A DNA stretch of 64,000 nucleotides from Adenophora triphylla var. japonica (lineage: Eukaryota > Streptophyta > Magnoliopsida > Asterales > Campanulaceae). Positions within the stretch are counted from its first letter, which is position 1, and the number at the start of each line of letters is the position of its first letter. Below, one piece after another: positions 54,942 through 64,000 of this stretch. The DNA lies in contig JAFEMH010001471.1 of NCBI GenBank assembly GCA_022495995.1, positions 372,001-436,000 on the forward strand, in the 5' to 3' direction. The position numbers were made by a program, and so were the translations under genes. The notes beneath the pieces were generated by a model. It was not told the origin of the DNA. It did not search any database and worked only from the letters and a program-made list of their open reading frames with translations.

Positions 54942-56384
54942 TCAGGCTTTGACGTTCCGTTGTTGAGCTTCCGCCCCGTTGTCGAGCTTCCGCCCCGTCC
55001 TCCCCTTGATCAACTTTTTTGGCAAAGTATCTGAAACAATAAATTTAGAAATACAAAGAGAGCTAAGTCTTTTCTCCTTTCCTTTGCAACCACCACTCCC
55101 CACGTCCTTCAATGGGCACAAAACGAACCGACGCCCATGCTTAACCAACTGGATCACATTAGTACGCCCACAATGCATAGACCCAACATCAAAATGCCAT
55201 GGCCTCCCAAGCAACAACTGGCAAGCGCTCATATCCACAATGTCGCAAGTAATCACATCCATATATTTGTCAATAGCAAAAGGAATGATACACTGATGTG
55301 TTACCTTCAAAGAGCCAGTAGCATTGATCCACCCAACAACATAAGGAGATGGATGGTTACGCACCTCAAGATTGAGCTTATTTACTAAACCACGTGCCAC
55401 CAAGTTCTCACTGCTTCCACTATCAATAATAATGTGTATTGTCATATCATTGACCTTACCCATTGTACGAAATATATTATGTCGAGCGGGATTAACATCT
55501 TCCACGGGAGTAGGCAACAAAAGTTTACGAACCACATACGACTCATGGTTCCCGCATTCATCATCATCCCCATTAGGAGCGATATGAACGATCTCACAAT
55601 TATCATCATCATCACCATCCTCACGATCCATCGTATTAACATTCTTTCTAAGAGGACAACCACTGGAAATATGGCCTGCCTGCCCACATTTAAAACACTT
55701 GGTGCCATAGTTTTTGGCATAAGGATTTGCATTCTGTTGACCACCAGTAGCAGGGGCAGCGGTCTTTTTAGCCGGAACAACAGCTGGATTTGTTTGTCCG
55801 GCTACAACGGACTTAGAACCCACACATTGTGTTGTCTCTTTAGCCACAACCGCATTACCAACAGAAGAACAAGAAACTTCACTCCCAAGAGTAGTAAACT
55901 GACGTTCAACTGTTGAAGCCCGATCAATAGCCTCATCCAAAAAGTGAACTTGTGTCAACTCAACCTGATTTCGAATGTCAACACGAAGCCCTGACATATA
56001 CCTAGCAGTTAATTGTGCATCCGACTCACACAAATCATTACGTGCAGACCAAGAGTGAAATTCATTCGCGTACGCACCAACCGATTTAGTACCCTGTTCA
56101 CACTCCAAAAATTTCCGATAAAGTTTTTGTTCAAAATCAGCGGGTAAAAATCGTTGCCTTAAAGCTTGTTTCATCATAGGCAACTCAGTAATCATTGGTC
56201 GGTTGTTACGAATATTTTGGGTTCGTAATTGCTTCCACCAAGCAGATGCACCACCCCTCAATTTATAAGCCACATAAGGAACTTGTCGTTCCGCATGAAT
56301 ATTCATTAAAGCAAAATATTTTTCTACTTCTTCTAGCCAATCAGAAAACTCAACCATATCTAATTCACCGGTAAAGAAAGGCAA
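54942..56384 (-). CDS. Gypsy gag-protease (480 codons open)
   Basis: The gag domain PFFTGELDMVEFSDWLEEVE, YVAYKLRGGASAWWKQL, KQALRQRFLPADFEQKLY and AYANEFHSWSARNDLCESDA is followed by a CCHC knuckle (CFKCGQAGHISSGCP), an acidic linker, and the protease (IIIDSGSSENLVARGLVNKL ... CQLLLGRPWHFD), chromovirus-like. The C-terminus ends soon after (RTGRKLDNGAEAQQRNVKA) with a 21-bp tandem duplication at the DNA level (54957-54998), then the polypurine tract. The first ~110 codons upstream (ATG at about 56682: MANNQGNNQANSGD) contain one frameshift and one stop. With no RT or integrase it could move only with helper proteins. Confidence 0.88.
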   Translation of the reverse strand: MPFFTGELDMVEFSDWLEEVEKYFALMNIHAERQVPYVAYKLRGGASAWWKQLRTQNIRNNRPMITELPMMKQALRQRFLPADFEQKLYRKFLECEQGTKSVGAYANEFHSWSARNDLCESDAQLTARYMSGLRVDIRNQVELTQVHFLDEAIDRASTVERQFTTLGSEVSCSSVGNAVVAKETTQCVGSKSVVAGQTNPAVVPAKKTAAPATGGQQNANPYAKNYGTKCFKCGQAGHISSGCPLRKNVNTMDREDGDDDDNCEIVHIAPNGDDDECGNHESYVVRKLLLPTPVEDVNPARHNIFRTMGKVNDMTIHIIIDSGSSENLVARGLVNKLNLEVRNHPSPYVVGWINATGSLKVTHQCIIPFAIDKYMDVITCDIVDMSACQLLLGRPWHFDVGSMHCGRTNVIQLVKHGRRFVLCPLKDVGSGGCKGKEKRLSSLCISKFIVSDTLPKKLIKGRTGRKLDNGAEAQQRNVKA

Positions 56385-56721
56385 ATCAGCTTTAATTTTA
56401 GGGGATTGTTCATAAATAAGGTTACCTCCGACTGGCTGACCACTACGATTAAAAGTTCCACGTTCGACACGTTCATCCTGTCGATCTGTCCTTTATCCAA
56501 GATTGTCAATACCAACTTGCAAAGCCTCTGTCAACAATCTATCCCTTTCAGCGCGTTTCGCTTCTCTTTGCTCTTCGCGTTCAACACACTCTACTTCGCA
56601 TTGCTCCAAATCATGTCTGAATCGTTCTAGCACAGCAGCAAATCACCAGAGTTTGCCTGATTGTTGCCTTGATTGTTGGCCATCTTTCTCCTTGGATCGT
56701 CCTTTGACTGATACCAATTGG

Positions 56722-57285
56722 TGTAAAGTGTTGCAGCGGAATAAAAGAAATAGTAACCAGATAGGCAATTAATCGAAACAACGATTAATTGACCCAATTC
56801 GAATCCACGAATTAGGGTTTGGCAAGATTAACACCTAAAAGATGAGAACCTCGAAGAATAGAAGGAATCCACCTTCAACAAGCCAATGAAGACTTACAAT
56901 TGCAAATCAACCAAAATAATTTATCAAAATTCAACTCTCCAAATAAAATCCCTACAAGAGTATTTATACTAGTCTATCAATGTTGAAAACCCTATTAAAA
57001 ACGTAAATAATAATATCCCAAAAATACCCTCAATTAGTTTTATTAAAATCAGGAAAGAAAATAATTCTGCTGTACGAATTTCGCCGGAAGCACGACTCGT
57101 GCTAGAGGGCACGAGTCGTTCCCTTGTTGTCCCAATCGTGATACGATTCGTTCTATTTGTTGCAGTCGTGCAGATCGTCGTCACGACTCGTGCCTGTGGT
57201 CACGAGTCATGCCCTATGCAATTTTCCATCGCCAAGTTCCTGTCCAGAATTCCTTCTTCGCGTCTGAATATTACGGGCTACATCA
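56722..57285 (-). repeat. 5' LTR of the compact gypsy
   Basis: Near-identical to 54275-54841, including the TATA box and CACGAGTCGTG palindromes. Differences are about a dozen and a half substitutions plus small indels by eye. Confidence 0.93.
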
Positions 57286-57573
57286 TAAAGTTATTAATTT
57301 GACTTTAAACGAGATTAAAAAAAAGATAAATACTGTAAATATGAAAAGTATTGTATGAGTGAGAAAGTGGGCAAAAAATTTTTGTTATGAAAATGACAAG
57401 GAGATCTTATTGTCTAATTTAATTAATAAAACAATTAAAAATCTTAATGTGAAACACACTAAAAAAAACATAAGAACCTGGAACAAAAATAGTAATAAAA
57501 TATAATTAAATAAAGAAGGGTAGAAAAACCAAATAAATGATCTACAGAAATAGTAGTTTCGAACCGAAATAAT
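57286..57573. other. Intergenic
   Basis: AT-rich. Possibly the other half of the MITE-like DNA at 54245-54274. No gene. Confidence 0.4.
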
Positions 57574-59925
57574 TATAATGACCCGAAATTTTTTTTTATT
57601 TATTTTAGTTAGTTTTTAACTTAAAGTATCTTATTTTAATTATTAAAAGAAAAGTAATTAAAATAAGTGTTGGACTTCAGTTAAACAACTTGGGCCAAGG
57701 AAGTTGAGTTAGATTAGGAAATCAAATTTGAAATTCCTTATCCATTATCCATTAAGGAGTAGAAACCTTAATACATAAATATACTATTAAACCTAAACCT
57801 CCCATAAGTCAGTCACACGGCTAAAGGAGAAACAAAAGAAAAAAATTAAAAAAAAAAAAAACTTTACAGCCATTGAGGCTGCCGAAAGCTAGAGGGAGGA
57901 GGAGAGCTAGGCTTTTGCAATTTCTTGGTGAAGATATTCCCTAGACAAGGTATTGATCTTATTCCCTATCATTTAAAAATTTTTTTTTTAATCTTAGTTT
58001 TGATTTTGGATTATTAAAAATATGATCAAACTAGGGTTAAAGGTTTATTAAATTAATGGATGTAGTATATAAAAATATATATATCCTAGGCTTGAGTTTT
58101 GAATTAAGTGGGGGTATGAATTAATGGAATTAAAATGAGTTTAATTCTTATACCAAGAAGGAATAAAGAAAATAAAACAAATATATTTGTTGTGTGGGTT
58201 GTACCGTGTGTGTGTGTCCATGCTGTGTGTGTCCATGTATGATGTAAAGACTTTTTGATATAAAAATTGTTTAGAAAACACTGTTTTGGGGTAAAAATTA
58301 TTTTAGAATTGTTTTGATAAAAGTGTTTACAAAAACATTGTTTTTGGGTAAAATTGTTTTGGTATCGAAAGTTTGATTTTGATTTTAATAAAAGTAACTT
58401 TCTAAAGAAAGGAAGACTATTAAAGGTTGAAGAAGAAGATAAATATTTTAGGAAGTTTACCTAAAATAGAAAAGAGACTATTTAAGAATGATACTTAAAT
58501 AGAAGGTAAATATTTAGGAAAGTTACCTAAAATAGAAAAGAGACTATTTAAGAATGATACTTAAATAGAAGGTAAATATTTTAGGAAGTTTACCTAAAAT
58601 AGAAAAGAGACTATTTAAGAATGGTACTTAAATAGAAGGTAAATATTTTAGGAAAGTTACCTAAAATAGAAAAGATACTATTTAAGGATGATACTTAAAT
58701 AGAAGGTAAATATTTTAGGAAAGTTACCTAAAATAGAAAAGAGACTATTTAAGAATGGTACTTAAATAGAAGATAAATATTTTAGGAAAGTTACCTAAAA
58801 TAGAAAATATATTATTTAAGGAAGATCCTTAAATAGAAGGTTACTATTTTAGGAAAGTTACCTAAAATAGAAGGATAATATTTTAGGAAAGTACCTAAAA
58901 AGAAAGATAGTTAACTAGTAAGATGAGTCTAAAAGCAACTCATAAGTTAACTAAAGATAAATCAAATAGGGTACATAAGAAGTAATAAAATTACTTGTAC
59001 CTAAAATGATATCTTTGCATGACTGTAGGTTATCCCAGAAGTGCAAAGGAAGCAAGCTAAGGTAAGGAATTACGTTCCTAAACACCTTTGTGTATCTATT
59101 CTTTGAAAACTCTATCGAGTCTTTTCAAAATTTTACTATCATGTGGCGATAGTGTTTTATAAAATATTCCCTAGACATGAAACGTCTTTTGGAGATCTTA
59201 TCTATGATATGTGTTGTTCATAGATATCTGAAGTATTGACTTTGCTTATGTGTATTCTTGTTTAATATGAATGCACTATATGATTTGTATGAATGTACAT
59301 GCATGTCAAGATTATATAAATTGATATTGGACTTGTATGATATGTGTTACGTACTTGTCTATACTTTATGCGCACTCGACATCAATGTAGATGATCGGAT
59401 GGGAAGTACTCAATGTAGGGTAAATCCTGAATAAAAATTATAATATGGAATTGTAATGCCACACTTCATTGATTGAACTTTATTGTGATAACCTTTCGTT
59501 GAAATGCTTCGATTGAACCGTCATTCAGGTCATCTCCTCATAACTTCAAGGAGATCACGTAATGACTTACTGGGCATCTTTCGCTCATTCCTTCATTCTT
59601 ATTTTTCCTCCAGGTATGAGAATAAGGATGGAAGATCGTTGTAGGAAAGACGGCGATCAGTGAAGAGTTATAGAAGATTTATTGACGAACCAGAGTTTTA
59701 GTTTAGTTTAAATAAAGCTAGTAGGTTTTACTAGTCGTTACATTTGATTCTTCCGCACTTATGTAACGTTTATTACTTTAGTTACCGTTGGGTTGAATAA
59801 GTTTGAATTATTAAGTTACCGTTTGATTTGGATATTTAAATGTTTAGTATCCGTTGGGACCCTATTTTGGGTATTTATTCATATTGATGAATATTATTAT
59901 ATGAAGGAAATTCTGGGTCGTTACA
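57574..59925 (+). repeat. 5' LTR of the chromovirus-like gypsy
   Basis: Left end TATAATGACCCGAAA and right end TTCTGGGTCGTTACA are inverted (ancestral start probably TGTAACGACCC). It includes a tandem hairpin array (58431-58915). The second LTR is outside the window. Confidence 0.85.
58431..58915. repeat. Tandem array of ~68-bp double-hairpin units
   Basis: About seven units. Each unit contains two palindromes: TATTTTAGG-AAAGTTA-CCTAAAATA and CTATTTAAG-AATGATA-CTTAAATAG. The last units are shorter and more diverged. Confidence 0.92.
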
Positions 59926-59927
59926 GT

Positions 59928-59939
59928 TGGTATCAGAGC
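59928..59939 (+). other. Primer binding site, initiator tRNA-Met type
   Basis: TGGTATCAGAGC, 2 nt after the LTR end. Confidence 0.95.
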
Positions 59940-60226
59940 TCCGGTTTTAGGTCTTATGGGAAGAAATGGTTTTAGGTCTTATGGGAAGAATACCTTTAGC
60001 TTTAGGGAACCTTAGTTCTAAGAAATTTCTGGAATGAAGGTAACCCTGAACTTAGATGTAAGTCATGCCTTGCTCTAGGATTATTCTGTGGGTGAGGTAG
60101 ACTAAGTGGAAAAGTTAAATGTATAACTTACTTGTATGCTTAAATGAATGAGAGTATATTTATTTAAGTATGAATTATATATATTAGAAAGGTATGCTAA
60201 TGAAAGCTACATTTTTTTTTTAGGAA

Positions 60227-60835
60227 ATGGCACGAAGACCGATGAGATCCGTAAGAATTAGGGCTTCAAAGATGGAGACACTCTTAGCCCGAGAGCAAGA
60301 AAGGAATAGGAAGCTCATGCTGGAAATAGAACAAGAAAGACAAAAAGCCGTGCAAGCTAAGGAAGGTTGGTCCGTAATGTTTAATCAACTCGTCCGATCA
60401 AATTCAAGAGACGTAAGAGATTGAAAAAGAACTAGTCAGACTAAAGAAAGGGTAGCCATGTGGAGGCAAGACTCTATGGAACAAGAAGATGGACGTATTA
60501 GAGCTTCTAATGAATTACAAAGAGAAAGAGCGAGGGCAGATAAAGCTCAAAGGAGACTTCGTAGATTTGAAGAAATGTATCAGGAACGTGTCACAGATTA
60601 TGAGGACACACTTGTTGAGGTACATACGGTAAGCGAATGCCTTAGAGGTGCCGAGGAACAAATTGAGCAATTAAAACAAAGAACTCGAGGAAGCTAGAGC
60701 CGCTATACCCCAAGAGCAAGTGAACGAAAATCTCGGAGATCCTAGCGATGAGGATGAAGATCCAAGCGAGGATAGTGTAAATGGAGATCAAGTAGGTCCA
60801 AACCCCGATTCGGAAGAAGGGAAGCGAATCAAATG
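60227..60835 (+). pseudogene. Extra coiled-coil ORF upstream of gag
   Basis: The ATG at 60227 (MARRPMRSVRIRASKMETLL) starts a highly charged Glu/Arg/Lys coiled coil (REQERNRKLMLEIEQERQK). An in-frame TGA at 60422 interrupts it; the same frame continues through LQRERARADKAQRRLRRFEE and EEQIEQLKQ to 60697, and after one indel ends with an acidic tail (GDPSDEDEDPSEDSV) at about 60835. The original protein was about 200 residues. I do not recognise a family; its position between primer site and gag is unusual. Confidence 0.6.
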
Positions 60836-61199
60836 ATTCCCGTCAATGTGGGCAAAGACCAAAGAGCCTTAGATTAAGCTAGCTATTCAGTTTTGATTTA
60901 TGTTTTCTAGATTAGAACCTTAGAGATGTTTTACTTTATTAATTGTTTTTGGTGACGAACCAAGGATTTGAATTTAGTTCTAGTTATGAAAGTTTATTTA
61001 TTATATGCTACGTGAAATAAATTTTGTGGCGTAACCTAGGTCAAAGTAGAATGACCAAAAGCACTTTATACTAGTCAATGATAGGCTAGTACACGAGTAG
61101 ATAAAATCTTTTGAGGTGGACTCAATGAGATAATCATTCAAGTAACAAACCTATAAGAAGTTATAGATCCATCACTAGAATGTCCTAGGGGGAAAATTC

Positions 61200-61510
61200 T
61201 AAATCAAGGAAATATGAAATTACTTGATTTAGAAAAAAAAACTACTTTAGAAAGTAACTAAAATAGAAAATATAAAGGTGACTATTTTAGGAAAGTACCT
61301 AAAATAGAAAGTAAAAGTAAATATTTTAGGAAAGTACCTAAAATAGAAAAAAAAATAACTATTTTAGGAAAGTACCTAGATAGAAGGTATAAAGTTACTA
61401 ATTTAGGAAAGTGCCTAAACTAGATAACATAGAAAATACTATTTTTGGAAACGCCTAAAATAGAAAGTATAAAAGTTACTATTTTAGGAAAGCTGCCTGA
61501 AATAGAAAGT
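61200..61510. repeat. Second array of TATTTTAGG...CCTAAAATA hairpins
   Basis: About six copies of CTATTTTAGGAAAGTACC and its mirror CTAAAATAG, each followed by 'aaagtataaaagtta'-like spacers. Same hairpin as in the LTR array at 58431 but located between the coiled-coil ORF and gag. Confidence 0.9.
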
Positions 61511-61703
61511 TTAGTTAACCAAAATCAAGGAGTTAAAGGTAACTCGTAGGTTAACGAATCAAAAAAATTAATCCAAAGATTCTTAGAAACGAAAAATGCC
61601 TAAGGAATGTATAGCTGTGTTATATAACTCGCGTAAATGATGCGTGAGTAATAGTGTGAGGTACGCAAGACACTAATATATTTTCCACTTATTTCTTTTC
61701 AAG

Positions 61704-62489
61704 ATGGCAAGAAATAATGGTCGTGGTGGAAACGGAAACAACGCTGAAGGCGATAGGCAAGGACAAGATCCTGCTATGGCAACTTTGCTTCAGACACTTA
61801 ATCAGACTATGGCTGGCATTGGTCAAGTGGTGAATGGGCTAGCACAAGGAAGACCTGCTACTCAGATACAATTGAGGGACCCTCTGGAGTTGTTTCAGAG
61901 GAGAAACCCGGATTCATTCTCCGGTACTGCTAAGGAGAAACCACAAGAGTGGCTGAAAGGACTTGAGGTGATATTTGAGACTTTGGACTGCACCACAGAA
62001 CAGAAGGTGATTTTCGCCACATTCATGCTGAAAGGAAAGGCGAGGACGTGGTGGGAAAGCGAGAAAAGAGCTGCTACTGCTAGAGGAGTGGTAGATCACA
62101 CCTGGGAGACATTTAAAACCATCTTTAATGAGAAGTATTTTCCTGAGAGTGTCAAGAACGCCAAGGTGGCGGAATTTATGATGTTGACTCAAGGGAGTTT
62201 GTCTGTGGATGAGTACTGCGAGAAATTCACTGATTTGATGGAATTCGCCCCAACGTTCTTCGACAATGAAGAACAAAAGGCGAGAAAATTTGAAGCTGGT
62301 TTGAATGACCGAATCAGATACAGGATTACACCACTATTACTGAAGACTTATTCAGATGTGCTTGATCGGGCCAAGATAGTGGAAAGGGAAGCCAATAACT
62401 ACCGCAGCAAAAGGGAAGACAAGGGCAAACAGGTCAGCAAGGATGGAAATGAATCCAAGGGTTCCACTGAAGCTGAACAAAGATGTTAA
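61704..62489 (+). CDS. Chromovirus-like gag, N-terminal part
   Basis: MARNNGRGGNGNNAEGD, Gly/Asn-rich, then the retrotransposon gag domain: LFQRRNPDSFSGTAKEKPQE, KVIFATFMLKGKARTWWESE, TWETFKTIFNEKYFPESVKN, EFMMLTQGSLSVDEYCEKFT, FEAGLNDRIRYRI. It makes the capsid. The frame ends at 62489 after a one-base shift; the zinc-knuckle/protease part continues in the overlapping frame from about 62470. Confidence 0.9.
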   Translation: MARNNGRGGNGNNAEGDRQGQDPAMATLLQTLNQTMAGIGQVVNGLAQGRPATQIQLRDPLELFQRRNPDSFSGTAKEKPQEWLKGLEVIFETLDCTTEQKVIFATFMLKGKARTWWESEKRAATARGVVDHTWETFKTIFNEKYFPESVKNAKVAEFMMLTQGSLSVDEYCEKFTDLMEFAPTFFDNEEQKARKFEAGLNDRIRYRITPLLLKTYSDVLDRAKIVEREANNYRSKREDKGKQVSKDGNESKGSTEAEQRC

Positions 62490-63399
62490 CCACAAGAGAA
62501 AAGTTGTGGATGATGGCAAGGGAAACAACAAGTATCCTAACAAGAATCTGGGGAACAAGAGAGATGGCAAGGCAGAAAACCAAGGAGCAGTGGAAAAGTG
62601 CACTGTATGTGATAGAAACCATAAAGCTGTGGATTGCTGGTACAAGGATAAGAAGTGCTACACCTGTGATAAAGTGGGACACCCAAAGTGGAAGTGCCCC
62701 GACGCAAAGAAAGATGATACCGCTCAAGGAGCAAAGACTAACAACAACAATGGTGGCCGTGGTCGCGTGTACACCATGACAGCCAAGCAGGCTAGCGCTA
62801 CTAATGATTTGGTAGCAGGTACGCTTCAACTTTATGCTAAGAATGTTTATGCTTTAGTGGATACTGGCGCTACGCATTCTGTGATAAGTAACTGCTTAGC
62901 TAGAAAACTTAAACTGAAACCTGAGGCGTTAGACATACCCCTAGTGATAGACACTCCAACGAAGGAAGCAATACCTATCACATGTATTTATAAGAATTGT
63001 CTTTTAGAGATAGGAGGCAAGGAACTGTTAGTCGATTTCATCAGTCTTGAAATGGATAATTTTGATGTTATACTGGGAATGGATTGGTTGGCTACGAATC
63101 GAGCTAACGTGGACTGCTACAAGAAAGAAGTTACCTTCCAAGGTGTAGATGGGGAGGAATATTGTTTCGTAGGGACGAAGCCCAGGAATCGAACAAACCT
63201 CATTTCCGTGATGAAGGCTAGGAAACTGCTAAGAAAAGGATGCGAAGGGTTTCTAGCGCATATTGGGGAAACAAAGGAAGGGGGATTAAGTATCGAGTCT
63301 CTCGAAGTGATTCGGGATTTTAAAGATGTGTTTCCTGAGGATTTGCCAGGAATACCACCAGAGCGAGAAGTAGAATTTTCTATAGATTTGGTGCCGTAG
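62470..63399 (+). CDS. Chromovirus-like zinc knuckle and protease
   Basis: CCHC knuckle CYTCDKVGHPKWKCP preceded by a CTVCDRNHKAVDCWYKDKKC cysteine motif. Protease active site VYALVDTGATHSVIS, with the characteristic DFISLEMDNFDVILGMDWLA at the end, then the linker to RT (EVIRDFKDVFPEDLPGIPPE). A TAG at 63397, where the family has a Gly or Arg codon after DLVP, stops the frame. Confidence 0.88.
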   Translation, partial: KLNKDVNHKRKVVDDGKGNNKYPNKNLGNKRDGKAENQGAVEKCTVCDRNHKAVDCWYKDKKCYTCDKVGHPKWKCPDAKKDDTAQGAKTNNNNGGRGRVYTMTAKQASATNDLVAGTLQLYAKNVYALVDTGATHSVISNCLARKLKLKPEALDIPLVIDTPTKEAIPITCIYKNCLLEIGGKELLVDFISLEMDNFDVILGMDWLATNRANVDCYKKEVTFQGVDGEEYCFVGTKPRNRTNLISVMKARKLLRKGCEGFLAHIGETKEGGLSIESLEVIRDFKDVFPEDLPGIPPEREVEFSIDLVP

Positions 63400-64000
63400 A
63401 CGACGCCAATATCTAAGGCTCCATATCGGACGGCCCCGACGTAACTCAAGGAATTGAAGGAACAGCTTACAAGAACTGTTGGACAAAGGTTTGATTAGGC
63501 CGAGTGTTTCACCATGGGGTGCACCGGTATTATTTGTGAAGAAGAAAGATGGTTCGATGAGGTTGTGCATTGACTATCTGGGAGTTGAACAAAGTGACGG
63601 TAAGGAATCAATATCCGTTACCGAGGATCGATGATTTATTTGATCAACTGAAGGGGGCACGTTACTTTTCGAAGATAGACCTTCGGTCTGGGTATCATCA
63701 GCTAAGGGTGAAGAATGAGGATGTTGCCAAAACCGCTTCGTAACAAGATATGGGCACTATGAAGTTCGTAGTAATGCCGTTCGGGCCGACAAACGCGCCA
63801 AGCAAAGATTTATGGAGTTGATGAACGTAATATTCCAAGAGTTTCTTGACAAGTGTGTCATAGTATTCATTGATGACATTTTGGTGTATTCGAAGACAAA
63901 GGAAGATCATGCAGAGCATCCGGGTTAGTTCTGAAATTTCGCAAAGCGTAAGTTGTATGCCAAGTTTAAGAAATGCGAATTTTGGTTGGAGGAAGTAGCT
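63400..64000 (+). pseudogene. Chromovirus-like reverse transcriptase, frameshifted and cut by the window end
   Basis: Conserved RT pieces appear in shifting frames: [59 protein letters not shown] (catalytic Asp present) and the second catalytic box VFIDDILVYSKTKEDH. At least four indels or stops lie between 63400 and 63850, so this RT cannot be translated as one protein. Confidence 0.85.

Larger units (their letters stand above)
54275..57285 (-). mobile_element. Compact Ty3-gypsy element with gag-protease only
   Basis: LTRs 54275-54841 and 56722-57285 (about 565 bp) are near-identical and start TGTAAAGTGTTGCAGCGG on the plus strand. On the minus strand a TGGTATCAG primer site (56708-56716) follows the 5' LTR and a purine tract (AGAGGAGGCGTA) precedes the 3' LTR. 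The 1.9-kb interior codes only for gag and protease. The flanks (TGTGG / TAAAG) do not match, so a TSD is absent or lost. Confidence 0.92.
57574..64000 (+). mobile_element. Chromovirus-like Ty3-gypsy (Tekay/Del-type), 5' part
   Basis: A 2.35-kb 5' LTR, initiator tRNA-Met primer site, an extra coiled-coil ORF, gag, protease and the start of RT, running off the right edge. Large LTRs plus the protein motifs (VIRDFKDVFPEDLPGIPPER) fit the Tekay/Del chromoviruses. Several frameshifts make it defective. Confidence 0.88.

Overview
This window is nuclear DNA from a flowering plant, most likely a eudicot; I cannot name the genus. The evidence is plant-type Ty1-copia and Ty3-gypsy LTR retrotransposons, Stowaway MITEs (CTCCCTCCGTCCC ends, TA target sites), hAT, Mutator-like and CACTA DNA transposons, a tRNA-derived SINE family, and one ordinary host gene. 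Almost all of the window is transposable-element DNA. The only confident, intact cellular gene is a two-exon AP2/ERF transcription factor of the ABR1/ERF110-like group (49400-50870).

Layout. 1-259: edge of a gypsy LTR or leader. 260-~3540: minus-strand copia gag-protease remnant with its LTR. 5567-11727: complete copia element with 5-bp target-site duplication (TSD) GAATG and broken reading frames. 13000-13533: hAT MITE with 8-bp TSD. 13542-22287: rearranged Tat-type gypsy locus, holding a spliced Transposase_28/coiled-coil gene, an antisense integrase tail and a gag-pol truncated into a 140-bp repeat. 22481-22770: SINE. 22985-23259: Stowaway. 23721-24178: Mutator-like foldback element. 24332-34523: three-layer nest (solo LTR, containing a copia, containing an Athila-like gypsy). 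35800-37973: eroded minus-strand copia. 38364-43025: CACTA element. 43354-44634: second copy of the foldback element, with a hAT inside it. 44993-46774: three Stowaways. 47664-49005: minus-strand copia remnant. 49400-50870: ERF gene. 51525-51780: hairpin MITE. 53720-53969: second SINE. 54275-57285: compact gypsy carrying only gag-protease. 57574-64000: 5' part of a chromovirus-like gypsy that runs off the window.

Most elements are inactive through stops, frameshifts and deletions, but many boundaries can be resolved to the base through matching TSDs, so the order of insertion can be read. The observation I rate highest concerns the two best-preserved copia elements (5567-11727 and 24577-33654). 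Neither has a tRNA-type primer binding site. Instead, each has, starting 3 nt after its 5' LTR, a 13-15 nt segment perfectly complementary to a segment of its own transcribed LTR leader, which suggests self-priming. A second cross-family pattern is clusters of short palindromes about 70-310 bp upstream of the TATA box in five unrelated LTR families.
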